Positions 1 to 10,539 of a stretch of 64,000 nt of DNA are shown in pieces. Under the pieces are notes generated by a model. It made no database searches and was not told the DNA's origin. It saw nothing but the letters and a program-made list of their open reading frames with translations. Numbering within the stretch: the stretch's first letter is position 1; each line of letters opens with the position of its first letter. This DNA comes from Hymenopus coronatus (lineage: Eukaryota > Arthropoda > Insecta > Mantodea > Hymenopodidae). Location: positions 41,840,001-41,904,000 of the forward strand of contig CM060895.1 in assembly GCA_030762935.1 (NCBI GenBank). The letters are read 5' to 3'. The position numbers and the translations under genes are program-made.

Positions 1-208
1 CTCTACTTATTTCTAACTCATTACTTGTCATACTATGCAATTCTGAGATGCTATAAAACAAACATACTGAAATTTAATTCATACATACACTCACAATATT
101 ATTTTTAGTATTTTAAATTACTGTCTATGTAAATGAAGTGTTCTTTGAGATCAACAATTCTAGGGAATGAATTTCTGGAATGCAAATTAAATGGTGCTAT
201 GTTTTCAG

Positions 209-293
209 GTATGCAGCTCTGCTAATCTTTACACTTTTGAACTTTGCCTTGGCCATAACTGGAATTGTTTTGCTGTTTGTCTATTTCACCCAG
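209..293 (+). CDS. Serinc: SERINC, internal exon (first exon in window)
   Basis: This 85-nt exon starts after a TTTTCAG acceptor and ends before GTGAGTG. It completes one split codon and encodes 28 residues (YAALLIFTLLNFA...VYFTQ) that form one hydrophobic membrane-spanning segment. Joined to the following exons it gives the C-terminal part of a serine incorporator, a multipass membrane protein linked in the literature to serine-lipid incorporation and lipid scrambling. The exon ends in phase 0. The upstream exons lie outside the window. The identification rests on the joined protein, since this exon alone would only suggest a membrane segment. Confidence 0.85.
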
Positions 294-1496
294 GTGAGTG
301 AAATCGCCTTATGACGATAAACATCATTGATCACATTTGGGTATTTCTTCATTCAGAAGTGAAAGCTTCCATTGCTTATATATAGATCACTAAATAACAA
401 TGCAGGTTTCATTTATTACTTAGTAGTACTTTCTGCCACTTTATTTCATAAAGCTCATGCCTTCATATAGCTGTCAAGAAAATACAGGTTATAAACTAAC
501 CCTTCACCATCAGCTATTTAAATTGTGTGAACTGCAGCAGCATGTCATGCAGAATAGCTTTAAATCAGCTTATTGGGAATAAAGAAGTAGATTATGACTG
601 CTTATTTCAGCACTTTATACTTGAAATAAATGGAATTGAAACTCATTTGATCCGTTGGTGATACATCAGAATCAATACTTCAGTGTTATATTTTCATCCA
701 TAATTTTAAGCTGAAACACACTTGTGGAAAACTTCTGAAGTAATAAATGTAGCTTTAGTATATATTCTGCTTCTCTATGAACTTATGATTTTAACCATCC
801 CAGAGCTGGAACAAGTCTCAGTTGAAGCCCTGGTATATAACATATAATGGCTTATAATGTTCCTATGTAACTCATTTAGAAGAAGAGTAAGTAAAGTCCA
901 GAGCACAATTGTTCAGGGATGGAAATGGAAACCAAAAGGAGAAAAACAGTTAAAACACATGCACAATCGAAAGAAAGCTTTCCTGAGCCCAGGAACAAGT
1001 ATTTATAACTGTTTTGCATTGTAATTTTTGCAATAATAGTTTTAGTGTTTCTTTTTAAGAACAAAAAGCAAAATCCATGCAACTGCAGTATCATCATCCA
1101 AACTTGTCATCACACCAATTATTTTACTTGGGCGCTCCCTGTCCTTTACCACAGGCACATTTGACTGCAGTTGTTATGTTGAGCTTTGAATGGATGACCA
1201 ATCATTTACCTCTCGCCTTAACGGTCACGATCATTCAAACCGCTTCATTTATATGTCTATGAAAGGGATGTGAAGATTGTTTAGAAATTAGAGGAAGAGC
1301 AGCATATATACTAAAATAATTATGGCATTAAGGGGTTAAAATGCTATGCTTGATTCATTAGCCAATGGTGGCTTTGGTTTGTTTCTTTGATAAGCAGCAT
1401 GAGAATTAGATAGCTCAAAAAACATTTTAATTTAGTATTTGTATAAGAGATTATAACTTCCATTAAATAAGGTTTTGTTTTGTTTGTTGTTTGCAG
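294..1496 (+). other. SERINC intron, nothing recognised
   Basis: AT-rich intron sequence between two well-supported SERINC exons. The short open frames here have no recognisable domain. No repeat family was identified. Confidence 0.6.
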
Positions 1497-1680
1497 CCAG
1501 ACAATTGTGCCCTGAATAAATTTTTCATTTCATTCAACCTCATAATATGCATAATTGTGAGTGTAATGTCTATCCTACCAAGTGTCCAGGAGATGCAGCC
1601 TCGTTCAGGGCTGTTGCAATCATCGGTGGTGACACTGTATGTAATGTACCTAACTTGGTCTTCTGTTTCTAACCAACCTG
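1497..1680 (+). CDS. Serinc: SERINC, exon with conserved [10 protein letters not shown] core
   Basis: A 184-nt exon begins after TTTGCAG at CCAGACAATTG and ends before GTAAGTG. It encodes [12 protein letters not shown]..., two hydrophobic segments and the motif [21 protein letters not shown], which is the most recognisable SERINC signature (family form: PxSGLLQSSxxTxYxMYLTW). The exon starts in phase 0 and ends with one base (G) of a Gly/Asp-type split codon, completed by AC in the exon at 3162 to give Asp. The reading frame has no defects. This exon gives the firmest family assignment. Confidence 0.93.
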
Positions 1681-2177
1681 GTAAGTGATAGGAAGATCGG
1701 TTATATAAATTTTTGTCCACATAAATCATCAGTTGCTCCTTAATATCCAAGTAGAATTCACAATGTTAAGAGTGTTAAAATATGAGGCTGAAAATAGTTT
1801 GACCATTGTAGTCAAATGAGTCATTTTAATGTGTGTAATTCAACAGTATCCTACCTAGGGGTTATATAACATTTTAGGTGGGCACAGAAGGAACAATTAT
1901 AAAAAATTGTACATACCTTTAAAATATTAAGAAGAATATCACTTTATTATGTATAAGATAATCAAAAGTAATAGCTTGTTGATTGCAACAGTTTCTTTTT
2001 ATGATTTCTGATTCATAAGTCAGTAAGAGCTAGACAGATGTTCTTGTTGCACAGTCACTATCCTGTGCTACTATTTTATTTTTATTTCTTTTATTTTGTA
2101 AATGGAAGCATTTCTTGGTGTTTAATGCGCTCAAGCTGATATTTACCTGGCAACTTTACAGAAATCGTTAGTATACA

Positions 2178-2246
2178 GTCAGTATACGTAGGATTTGAAC
2201 CTATAACATTCCAATGGAAGCCACAGATGCTACCACTGGAGCTCAG
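2178..2246 (-). repeat. tRNA-derived SINE head (relic)
   Basis: Read on the minus strand this holds an A-box-like segment (TCCAGTGGTAGCATC, 2226-2240) followed about 35 bases later by a B box GGTTCAAATCC (2191-2201). The spacing fits a tRNA-derived RNA polymerase III promoter. There is no intact cloverleaf or CCA end, so it is a SINE head, not a tRNA gene. Confidence 0.5.
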
Positions 2247-2478
2247 TTTTTTTTTTTTTTTGAGATTTCTTTGGACATAAAGTGCAGTACTATTAAGAAT
2301 CACAATGAAAACATTTCAATTTTTAATACATAATAGCTGAATTTGTGTTTTTGAGCACAATTGCAAAGCTCCAAAGGCATCTCTTGTTGCGGAGAAAACA
2401 AAAGCTAAAGCTCTGAAATTTAAATAGTACTGTTTATAATATCTAGAGTTAATTGATGTTTGGAGAAATTTAGTAACA

Positions 2479-3066
2479 GTGGTATTAATTTGTTGAGTTG
2501 GTATTTTTAACACTACATTACTCATATTTTTATTATTAGGGACTTGTTTTGGAAGCCCATGATTTTCTGTCGTTACTAAATTCAAAAATGAAAGATGAAA
2601 TCCCACCAGAAAATAGATCAGTAATATATCAAATTAAGTGTACAAAGTTATACATAGGATAAACCAAAAGAAGTTTAAAAATCAGATCCAAAGAGCACTT
2701 TGGAAACCTAAAACTAAAAGATAAATCAGCTGTAACATTTCACTTCTGGAAAGAAAACCATAATCTAGATCCAAATCCAAAATTGTTAAAAACCATGTCA
2801 GGCCACAATGAACTCACAACCTAGGTAAACATCCTCATATGGAAAAACAAGGACCATCTAATAAACTTTGAAATCCTGCCAGTTGACAAATTAGCTAAGA
2901 AATTCACCCTTTCACCACCAGAGAAGAGAACACAAGCAAACACAACCAGCAATGACAGTTGGACCCATGAGGTTGAAAATGGAAGCACAGGCTTCCGAAA
3001 CTAATCCCTAAATAAAAATGTATGTGATGTAGTGTTAAAAATACCGACTCAACAAATTAATACCAC
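2479..3066 (+). mobile_element. Penelope-like element fragment between 39-bp inverted repeats
   Basis: Two 39-bp inverted arms (2479-2517 and 3028-3066) differ at one base. Between them, plus-strand frames read VIYQIKCTKLYIG, then TKRSLKIRSKEHFGNLK, then KSAVTFHFWKENHNLD. This is the GIY-YIG endonuclease layout of Penelope-like retroelements (YQIxCxxLYIGxTKRxxxxRxxEH). Stop codons interrupt it (a stop replaces a residue between IG and TKR), so it is dead. No reverse transcriptase part is present. It sits in the SERINC intron in sense orientation. Function is known from the family only; the relic is not expected to be active. Confidence 0.7.
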
Positions 3067-3161
3067 ATATCTCATAGTATTTAACATTAATTGTTTTATT
3101 TTGTAATAAAATACTTTTTTTTTTAAATTGAGAATGTTGAATTCATGCTCATGACTTACAG

Positions 3162-3344
3162 ACAAAGAGTGTAATCCTGGATTCCTGGGAATATTTGGAG
3201 GGAGTAAAACAACATTTGACTCGGAAAGCATTGTAAGTTTGTTCATCTGGATGTGCTGTGTTCTTTACTCATCACTGCGTACTGCCTCAAACTCATCCAA
3301 AATCACCATGTCTGAACATGTACTGGTTAAGGATAATGGTGCAG
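3162..3344 (+). CDS. Serinc: SERINC, exon with luminal loop and TM segment
   Basis: A 183-nt exon starts after CTTACAG and ends before GTGAGC. It completes the split Asp codon, then reads KECNPGFLGIFGG..., a hydrophobic segment VSLFIWMCCVLYSSL, and a polar tail ending KDNGA. It enters and leaves in phase 1 and is free of stops. The KxCNP and LYSSLRTAS segments match the order expected in SERINC proteins. Confidence 0.9.
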
Positions 3345-3576
3345 GTGAGCGTTGCAAATTATTAATTTTATAGATATTGAAATATTTTTATCAACAGCTT
3401 TGTATCATACTCCTATTATGCATGCAACATAAATAGAAACGGTAAATTAAAATTATTAATAACAATATCTGTGTTTTTAAATATCAGCAGGACTGCATTC
3501 CTTTTCTGCAAATAAACTTATACATATTTTTTTATTTTGGAAGTTTGATGACAATGTTGTTGAGATTGAATTAAAA

Positions 3577-3765
3577 GTAAACATTGAGTTGATTAATGAC
3601 ACTAAACAACACTCACATTTAAATATTCTGGAACATGTTTCAGAGGTTAGTTTCCTCCATTGTCAACTGGGTGTTGATGTCTGGTTGACAATGGACGAAA
3701 CTAACCTCCAAAACATGTTCCGGAATGTGATGTTGTTTAGAGTCATTAATCAATTCAATGTTTAC
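3577..3765. mobile_element. Fold-back MITE (about 189 bp)
   Basis: The two halves are imperfect reverse complements over about 85 bases each, from GTAAACATTGA at the left to TCAATGTTTAC at the right. They meet at a short loop around GTGTTGATGTCTGG. The flanks read AATTAAAA (3569-3576) and AATTAAAC (3766-3773), a possible 8-bp target duplication with one mismatch, as hAT-type elements make. It encodes nothing. The open frame across it is a by-product of the inverted repeat. Confidence 0.7.
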
Positions 3766-4262
3766 AATTAAACCTGCATTCTTATGACTAAAAGTACAGA
3801 TGCAATGTTTATGTGGTGTCCATTATCATGAAATGTATTTTGTATACTCAGGGTAGATTTGCCAGTAGAAAGCATCATAACCAGTATGTAATGTTTATCT
3901 TTACCTTTTATTGGTAGCAACTGATCACAAGGACTTTGTCATCACATAGCTAACAAACAGCGACTGTTCTATAATGTGCTATTTGCCTTTGATATGCCTT
4001 TTCATTGTCTTTGTATTTCATGTCAAGCATTGAGATATGTGTAAGAAGGTGCACTGTTCCACCTCACTATGCTTAATGCTGACTTTGACAGAATTGGGCA
4101 CACAGGAATTGTTAAGACCACAGCATTTTATTCCAGATTTTTTTTTCCTTTTCAGTATGGGAAGTATTTGCCGTAGATGAATTTTGTCTTCTTTAGAGGT
4201 TCCCTGGTTGTACACTCAATATTTGACTTCTAATTTACTGAATCTTATACCACCTTTTATTA

Positions 4263-4442
4263 CAATTATTATTATTATTGATATAATTCTGGCTTTTACT
4301 ATTTACAGCTTAATTTCCTAGTGTTTATAGCAATATACCAGATAAATCAGCCACCATTAGGTTTCCATTACTATGCAACCCACATCTTGCCAAAAATAAC
4401 TTCCTTAATATATATATATATATATAATTTTTTTTTTTTTTT
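4263..4442. repeat. Simple repeats: ATT, AT and poly-T
   Basis: A short (ATT)n run near 4267, an (AT)n run near 4409-4426 and a poly-T tract just after it. Ordinary intronic low-complexity sequence. Confidence 0.7.
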
Positions 4443-4609
4443 TAATGTAATTTCCTTTAACTTCTACAGTCATATTGGCGGCTATAACTTGAGAAGCATG
4501 GTGGTGTTGTTTCACTCACTGAATTGCAGGTTTCTTTAATGGTGGTTTTGATTAATTTTTATTATGAATACACTCACAATCATACTTCTAGAATGTGTGA
4601 GCACAAGAA

Positions 4610-4698
4610 GTGATTCTGCGGTAACCAGAAATCAAAAACTAAAACCTCTATATTGATGACTTCAAAATCATAATGCTAACCACTATAACACAGGAGGC
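4610..4698 (-). repeat. tRNA-derived SINE relic
   Basis: On the minus strand, TATAGTGGTTAGCATTATGA resembles the 5' half of an Asp- or Glu-like tRNA with its A box. The B box is badly degraded. Called as an old SINE head only. Confidence 0.35.
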
Positions 4699-5164
4699 AG
4701 CTACACATATTGTAGCATATTTATTTATTACTTTGTATAATCAGCATTAATTGCTACATGTTGAGCAAATGCAAAGAGAATTCAGAAAGCTTTTAGTGAA
4801 ATAGTTTGGTGTACATATGAAACCAGGATAATACTGAATACTGCAAGTGTCAGCAACAGTTCCTTGCAGTTGATTGGATTGTGGGTCAGAAACTATAGTC
4901 AAAGACAATGTTTTATTGTGCAATGTTGTCTTTTGTTTTAGTTTATTTGTTCTCATTTGAATGCTTTTATCATCTGAGCTAAAGATCATAATTTTATTCA
5001 CATAAATATTAAAGTAATATACCTATTTAACTTAAATTATAATTTAGTATGGTGGACTCTGTGACAGTCATATAATTAGCCGGTCAGTTTTTGCAACACT
5101 ACATCACTTAATATTTTTAATTGGAAGGTGCATTTCTGAAACTATGTGCCTTAGTTTGCGTTCT

Positions 5165-6250
5165 GTCTTCAGTTCTCATTTGACTGGCATCATCATCTAT
5201 CGTAGTGGCAAGCCTCGCCCCTGGTGGCGCTAGGATGAACCTCTGCATCAATAGGTTGTGTGGCAGATTTCAAAATTGAAAACATTGTTCCTGTTCTTCA
5301 TATATAGATATTCTCCCAAACTGTTAGTTTCTTGCTATGTTTTTTAGTACTTTCAGATTTCAATTTATGGTATATTGGTCTTTCCAAAAATACCAAGCTA
5401 ACTCCTGATTTGTGTTCTGGCTTTTGTTTTATGTTTCTTAGGTGTTCTTTTGCTCTTGTTTTTGTTTCTTTTAGTTTTTCCAATGTAAATGTTTTCACAG
5501 TTGAACTGGTATATTCCTGGCTTGTTTTCCTGTAGGATATCATCTTTTAATTTTGAATTTAATATACTTTTTATGGAGTAACTTGGGCTAAAATGATGTG
5601 CAGTTTAAAGATCCTCTGAATTTTGTAGCAATAGAAACTTAAATACTTCTTACTTTGAAGTTTTAATTCTGCATTTCTTGCAAGGTATCAGGCATTATTT
5701 CTGCATAAAACACTGATTTTGGAAGGTTTATTCCACATATTATGGGGTGTCATTTTGAAATATTCTCTCAATAAGCTGCTGTTGAGCAATTGTTTACTTA
5801 TCCTTCTGCCATTTGAAATGCTTAAGCAACAGTTTTCTTTCAACAGTAGTTTCTATTTTGGAAGGAAATTATGGTTGGTTGGTGTCCAATGTTAAGTAGT
5901 TTGCAATGAAGCCATTAACATCCCAAAACTCTTGTTTTCTTTCTCATTTAGAATGAGTGTGCTGTTCTCTTTTACTTCTTTCAACTTTAGATTTTGTTTA
6001 TCTTAAATTCTGTTTCTACCCGAAATCCATTTTCTGTAGCTATGTCCATTATGCTGCTTAGCTGATGGTCATATTCTTCTTTCACATGGGGACATTAACC
6101 AATCTGTGCATAAGACTGTTGAGCACTGGATCTGATGGGGAACAGGGTTGTAATTATTTTGATTTATCTACCTGTCGGTGTGCATAGGTTTCCTGCAGAT
6201 GACAAATATTAGCTGGTTTTCTTTTTTGATGATTTTGAGGTGAAGGAAGG
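5165..6250 (-). pseudogene. Penelope-like element relic: RT C-terminus plus GIY-YIG
   Basis: Minus-strand frames, from high to low coordinates, show YRKPMHTDR and NPVPHQ near 6200-6120, matching the end of a Penelope-type reverse transcriptase where a YRKPTxTD motif is followed by an HxxxHK-like segment. Next comes ENGF, then a degraded linker. Near 5500-5460 is the GIY-YIG core GIYQFNCENIYIGKTKR, followed by KEHLRNIKQKPEHKSGVS. Below 5290 a PPGARLAT-like tail resembles the C-terminus of the family. Frames shift repeatedly and stops are common. It lies antisense within the SERINC intron. Confidence 0.7.
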
Positions 6251-6511
6251 GTACCTGTTCATTATATTCTTTCTCCTTTGTGAATTCCATAGATTTTTCT
6301 TGCAGGCTTAATGTTTTTAATGCATCTTCCAAATGTTTTACTTGTTTTTAATGTACCATTGCTAATCTAATGCTGAGAATAGAATCTATTCACGCTAATG
6401 TTAGCTTTTTACAAGTCCTCAGAGTAGAATACCATAAATGCTAATTGATATACTTAAAAAGTCTCATTTGTAACCAATATGTGATGCAGAACTATCCAAT
6501 CCCAAGTCCAG

Positions 6512-6612
6512 GTAAAAAGAAGGGGGTAAAAGGAGTCAAAAGTTTTGAAACCCATGCTATCACGTCAGAACATGTAATGAATGAGCACTGCACCATTGAG
6601 CTATTTACTAGG
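6512..6612 (-). repeat. tRNA-derived SINE relic
   Basis: The minus strand reads TAGCTCAATGGTGCAGTG (A-box-like) and, about 30 bases on, GCATGGGTTTCAAAAC (B-box-like). Spacing fits a tRNA-derived promoter. No mature tRNA fold. Confidence 0.5.
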
Positions 6613-6649
6613 ACTATGAGGTCACTTGACAATTTGCTTGTATGTCCCA

Positions 6650-7285
6650 ATCTTTTAGCTTGGTGTTAAGTCTCTATTAGATATTTCAAGATTATTAATA
6701 AATGACAGACGTCATTATTTATGCTATTCTGATATACATGTGTAGTTTTCATCAGAAGTGGAGGAATGTTAATTATAATGTCTTCTGTGTGACATGACTA
6801 TGCCACCATCATTTTGAATGTAGGCTGTGTATTATTAGTAGCAGCCTATCACATCTTTAACATTATAGATCACCATTTTCTTTTTGGCTGAGTTTTGACA
6901 CTGAATCCATGTCATTGGTTGTTTACTCATTGGGGCTTCTGGCCATCATGATGCTGTTAGTAAATACCTTGAGTAAAAATTTATAAAATCTTTTTAAAAA
7001 ACTGGACAACGCTAACAGAGGGTTCAAAGTTTCTAACCTGGACTTCAACCCAGAGTATCTTGTGCCCCTTAAATTGCTTTTTTAGACAAATCCTCTGTCT
7101 GAGATGAAAACAATAAGGAAGATCATAGGTATATCCTTAGGAAGTTACAAAAACTGAAAAAGCATAAGGTTGGTAATTCATTTGGTATAAAGTTATAAAT
7201 AAAAATACAAGTCACATCACATATTCATGCAGAGAGCATTCAGAACAGAATGAAAAAAGTTTATCCAGCTAGTTAGGACCAGCTG
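6650..7285 (+). other. SERINC intron, nothing recognised
   Basis: AT-rich intron between a SINE relic and a Penelope fragment. No coding or repeat signal could be supported. Confidence 0.5.
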
Positions 7286-7289
7286 CTAG

Positions 7290-7605
7290 TTTCACTAAAT
7301 ATGTAGCAATAGAAAGTTGTATATTTCTTACTTTGCAGCTTTAATTCTGCATTTCTTGCAAGATATCATCATGCATTTTTTCTGCAGAAAACTCTAATTT
7401 TGGGAGGTTTATTCCACATATTATGGGCTATCATCATTTTGAAATATTCTCCCGCTAAACTCCTGATGAATAACAATTTGTTTATCCTTCCACCATTTGA
7501 AATGCTTAAGCAACAGTTTTCTTTCCACAGTAGTTCCTATTTTGGAATTATGGTTGGTATCCAATGTTGAGTAGTTGGCAATGAAGCCATTCATTCCTTG
7601 AGCTC
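7290..7605 (-). mobile_element. Second copy of the 5.6-5.9 kb Penelope segment
   Basis: This stretch repeats 5620-5930 in the same orientation with moderate divergence. Both contain TTGGGAGGTTTATTCCACATATTATGGG-type text (with differences), TTTGAAATGCTTAAGCAACA and a shared block ending near GCAATGAAGCCATT. It corresponds to the region between the reverse transcriptase and endonuclease of the Penelope-like relic. It is either a separate insertion or a local duplication. Confidence 0.65.
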
Positions 7606-7609
7606 TAAA

Positions 7610-8568
7610 TATGTGATAGTATGTTGACTGAAAGCGGCAGAGGAGCAGGTGGTTTCCATATATTTTTCAAGTTCACAGATCTTATACAAAAAGAAAATAA
7701 ATAGGCAAGTTTTAATTTCTATTGATTTCTTGGAATTTTTCTTGAAAATTATTAATTAGAAACATTAGATGACTATGCTGCTATGCAAATGGTCAATGCA
7801 ATATGAAGATTTATTACATCAGAACAAAGTTATAAAGTTATGCAACTATTCAGTCCTGTATAAAAGGTATTTAGTTTCACATTCTCTAATATATATGATA
7901 ACAGATTGCAATTGCTTTATGATGCAAATCAGAAAAGTATTTCAAGTAAGAAATGAAAGTAAATTCATAATTTTATTTGTACCCTAAAAGAAGTTTTCTG
8001 CAAAAACTGTCCATGGTTAGAATCAAATTTATCTTCCGAAACATGCTTGTATGTAGAAGGGAATATCACAAAATAACTTGCTAAATGAAGTTGATTTTTT
8101 GTAACTCTTGTATGAAGTTTTTTAATAAATGAAAACATGTTATGGTAGCTAATTGCTGGCATTATTCTGCAACAGGTTTTCGCAAATTAAAAATAAGTGA
8201 TATAATGTTACCAAAAAAATAGAATCAAATTAGCAAATTATAGCTCGACATCACCTTAAAAAAGCATTGAAAAAATGCCTACAAAACTAATGATTCAAGA
8301 TTATGTTTCAGAAGTACATTCATATTTAAGATTCAAATTAGAAAATGCATTTGTATTATTTTGCTTTGATTGTTGTTTACAATCTAGTCATGAATAAGAT
8401 AACAGAAACTGTTAATGATAATGATATTGCTTGGTGAAAAAAAAAACATTTCTTTTAATTCATAACATACCATTATAAAAGGAATGCCTAATAGGTACAC
8501 TACATTAGCTTTAAAATTCTTTATAGGCTTTCTTTAACTGTTGTTTCTCGTTTTTTCTCCTCTTCCAG
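7610..8568 (+). other. SERINC intron, nothing recognised
   Basis: AT-rich. The last 30 bases before the micro-exon form a strong pyrimidine tract ending CTCTTCCAG. Confidence 0.5.
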
Positions 8569-8607
8569 TTCGCAGCCAGGGCAATCTCTCATTGGTCGAT
8601 AATGAAG
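8569..8607 (+). CDS. Serinc: SERINC, 39-nt micro-exon
   Basis: The acceptor is TTTTTTCTCCTCTTCCAG and the donor GTAATG. The exon completes a Val codon, then reads RSQGNLSLVDNE, and ends with the first base of a Gly codon. It enters and leaves in phase 1, so the frame is preserved both when it is spliced in and when it is skipped. It encodes part of the variable hydrophilic cytosolic loop between transmembrane segments. It fits the frame of both neighbours exactly, but at this length the call rests on splice sites and phase. Confidence 0.75.
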
Positions 8608-10005
8608 GTAATGAACTTGTCTTCCGTATTGTCTTCTGCTTTATTTGTTCTTCTGTTTATTAATGTGGATGCACTATTTTCCCTCATCTCCGATGACTGT
8701 CAATTTAAGAAACTGGCATTTAAATGTTTGGTTTTAAAGGCTATACATAATGCATTATAGGTTACAAGCTAGTGTGTAAATATCTGACAAGGAACTTAAC
8801 ACAAATTGCAAGAGGATTGTGGTTCATTTCAAGGGGGGTACATTATATGGGTTACAAATATTCATGAAGTGTTGTCATCAGTTACATTGTTAAATCATAA
8901 ACATTTGATGTTCCACTTCAAAAGAACTGCCATAGCACATAGACCAGAAGAAATCTTTTGCTGTTTACAGAAATTAATTTTCAGTCATATAACTTAAGAA
9001 AGCATGATTTTAAAATTGCTGTGAAAAATATGCTCACTTTACACTACATTGCTGCACTGGATGGTTGAATCCATTAGAATGACAGGAAGCCTGTTTATTT
9101 GACATTCTTTACAAATAATTATTAACTTAAAAATACAGGGCAATTTCAGAATTATTGTGTAGGATAGAGGAGGCAAATATGTGATCTGCTTAGAAGGTGA
9201 TTCTATACACAGAGTCTAAGGTTGATATTATTGATACCTCAGTATTCAAGATACTGGGTGGTATCGAAGTATGTCTAATTACAAAATATATATCATCTGT
9301 GGCATTATCAAGATAAAAAGATTGCTGCTAATTGGAGGATCTCAAAGAGGGACAGTTTTAGAATAAAATTAACAATTAATTACATGTGTTTAAACAAACA
9401 AAACATAAGAACATAATTCAAAGAATTTTCATAGATTCAAAGATTTTCATAAAGTGAGTGTTGAATATCAGTGTTAAAAAATCAACATGGTATTGAGTAT
9501 CAAAAACTGTGGAATCGCCCCATCACAACAGAGACCAATGAAAAATTGTAAAAAAAATGTACTTCCCTTTGACTTCTTCTATATAGTACTTCATTTCATA
9601 AGAATTAAAAACCCATAGGCACTTTGACCATACTTTCATAAACTTCTATTTTTACTTTAAGACTTGAAAAGTGTAAATTTGTATGAGAAATGTAAGAAAT
9701 CACAAAATTTAACTTGTCTATGGTGATTCTTTTGAAATGCTAAAGTGAAATATTGGCCAAATATAAGGCAGCTTTACATAAAAGATGTTGCTGAATTTTT
9801 GGAATTACCTAAATAATGAATGCAATTAGAAAATATATTCAGAATATATTGGAAAGTCCAGGTTTAATTTCTCCTGCACAAATTGTCAGGCAATCATATC
9901 AGTTTTGTGAAATTTCCCTGTCTTTGGTACTCAGAATATTTTTCTTGATGTGTCAGCATTAATAAGCTTTTCTCTTATCTTTCTAACATCAAGCATTACA
10001 CTTGG
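8608..10005 (+). other. SERINC intron, nothing recognised
   Basis: Start of an 8.5-kb intron. No domain, RNA gene or repeat family recognised in this part. Confidence 0.5.
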
Positions 10006-10009
10006 AGGC

Positions 10010-10530
10010 ACCAGCCTTCATCATATCATAAACATTAAAAAAACCAAAACAACTATTTTCAGAAATTCACATACCACCCTCAGGCCTTCTGAAAATTTAA
10101 AAAATCTTCAAAGAAGATTACATAATGTTAGTCTCACAAAACAAACATAACACCAGGTACATCATAAAGAGCAATACGTTGGAAAAGACCTCCATCCATG
10201 GAATCAGGAATTTAATAATCAATTGTGAAGACAGTAAAGAAAGATGCATTGGAAAGACCAAAGAAGCGTAGGAAGCAGATTGAAGGAACACCCACGAGAC
10301 ATAAAAGGCAACCAGATAGAGAAATCAGCCGTAGCCTCACACTTCTGGAATAAAAATTACAAGATAGAAAACAGTATAACTTCGTAAAATCAGTACAGTG
10401 GATGTATTGGAAAAGATTTTTACACTAAATAAAATATAAAGCTAATGAATTTTGAAATTCCCATTGAAGACGACTCACTTAACAAGTTCATCAATTGGCT
10501 GAGAGAGACCCATGGAGTCCACTGAGGATA
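10010..10530 (+). pseudogene. Penelope-like GIY-YIG relic
   Basis: Plus-strand frames give RCIGKTKEA near 10240, IEGTPTRHKRQPDRE-type text in one frame, and KSAVASHFWNKNYKIENSI when frames are combined, close to the KSAVTFHFWKENHNLD segment of the 2.6-kb Penelope relic. It continues to LMNFEIPIEDDSLNKFINWL, the expected C-terminal extension. Frameshifts and stops throughout. The upstream part (10010-10150) may be a degraded linker. It is a separate insertion in SERINC sense orientation. Confidence 0.6.
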
Positions 10531-10539
10531 ATGGCAACA

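Noticed and set aside
1463..1750. Minus-strand open frame of 95 codons
   Set aside because: It lies across the SERINC exon on the opposite strand and has no recognisable feature.
2316..2606. Minus-strand open frame of 96 codons
   Set aside because: Overlaps the inverted repeat and the Penelope relic. No domain and no splice context.
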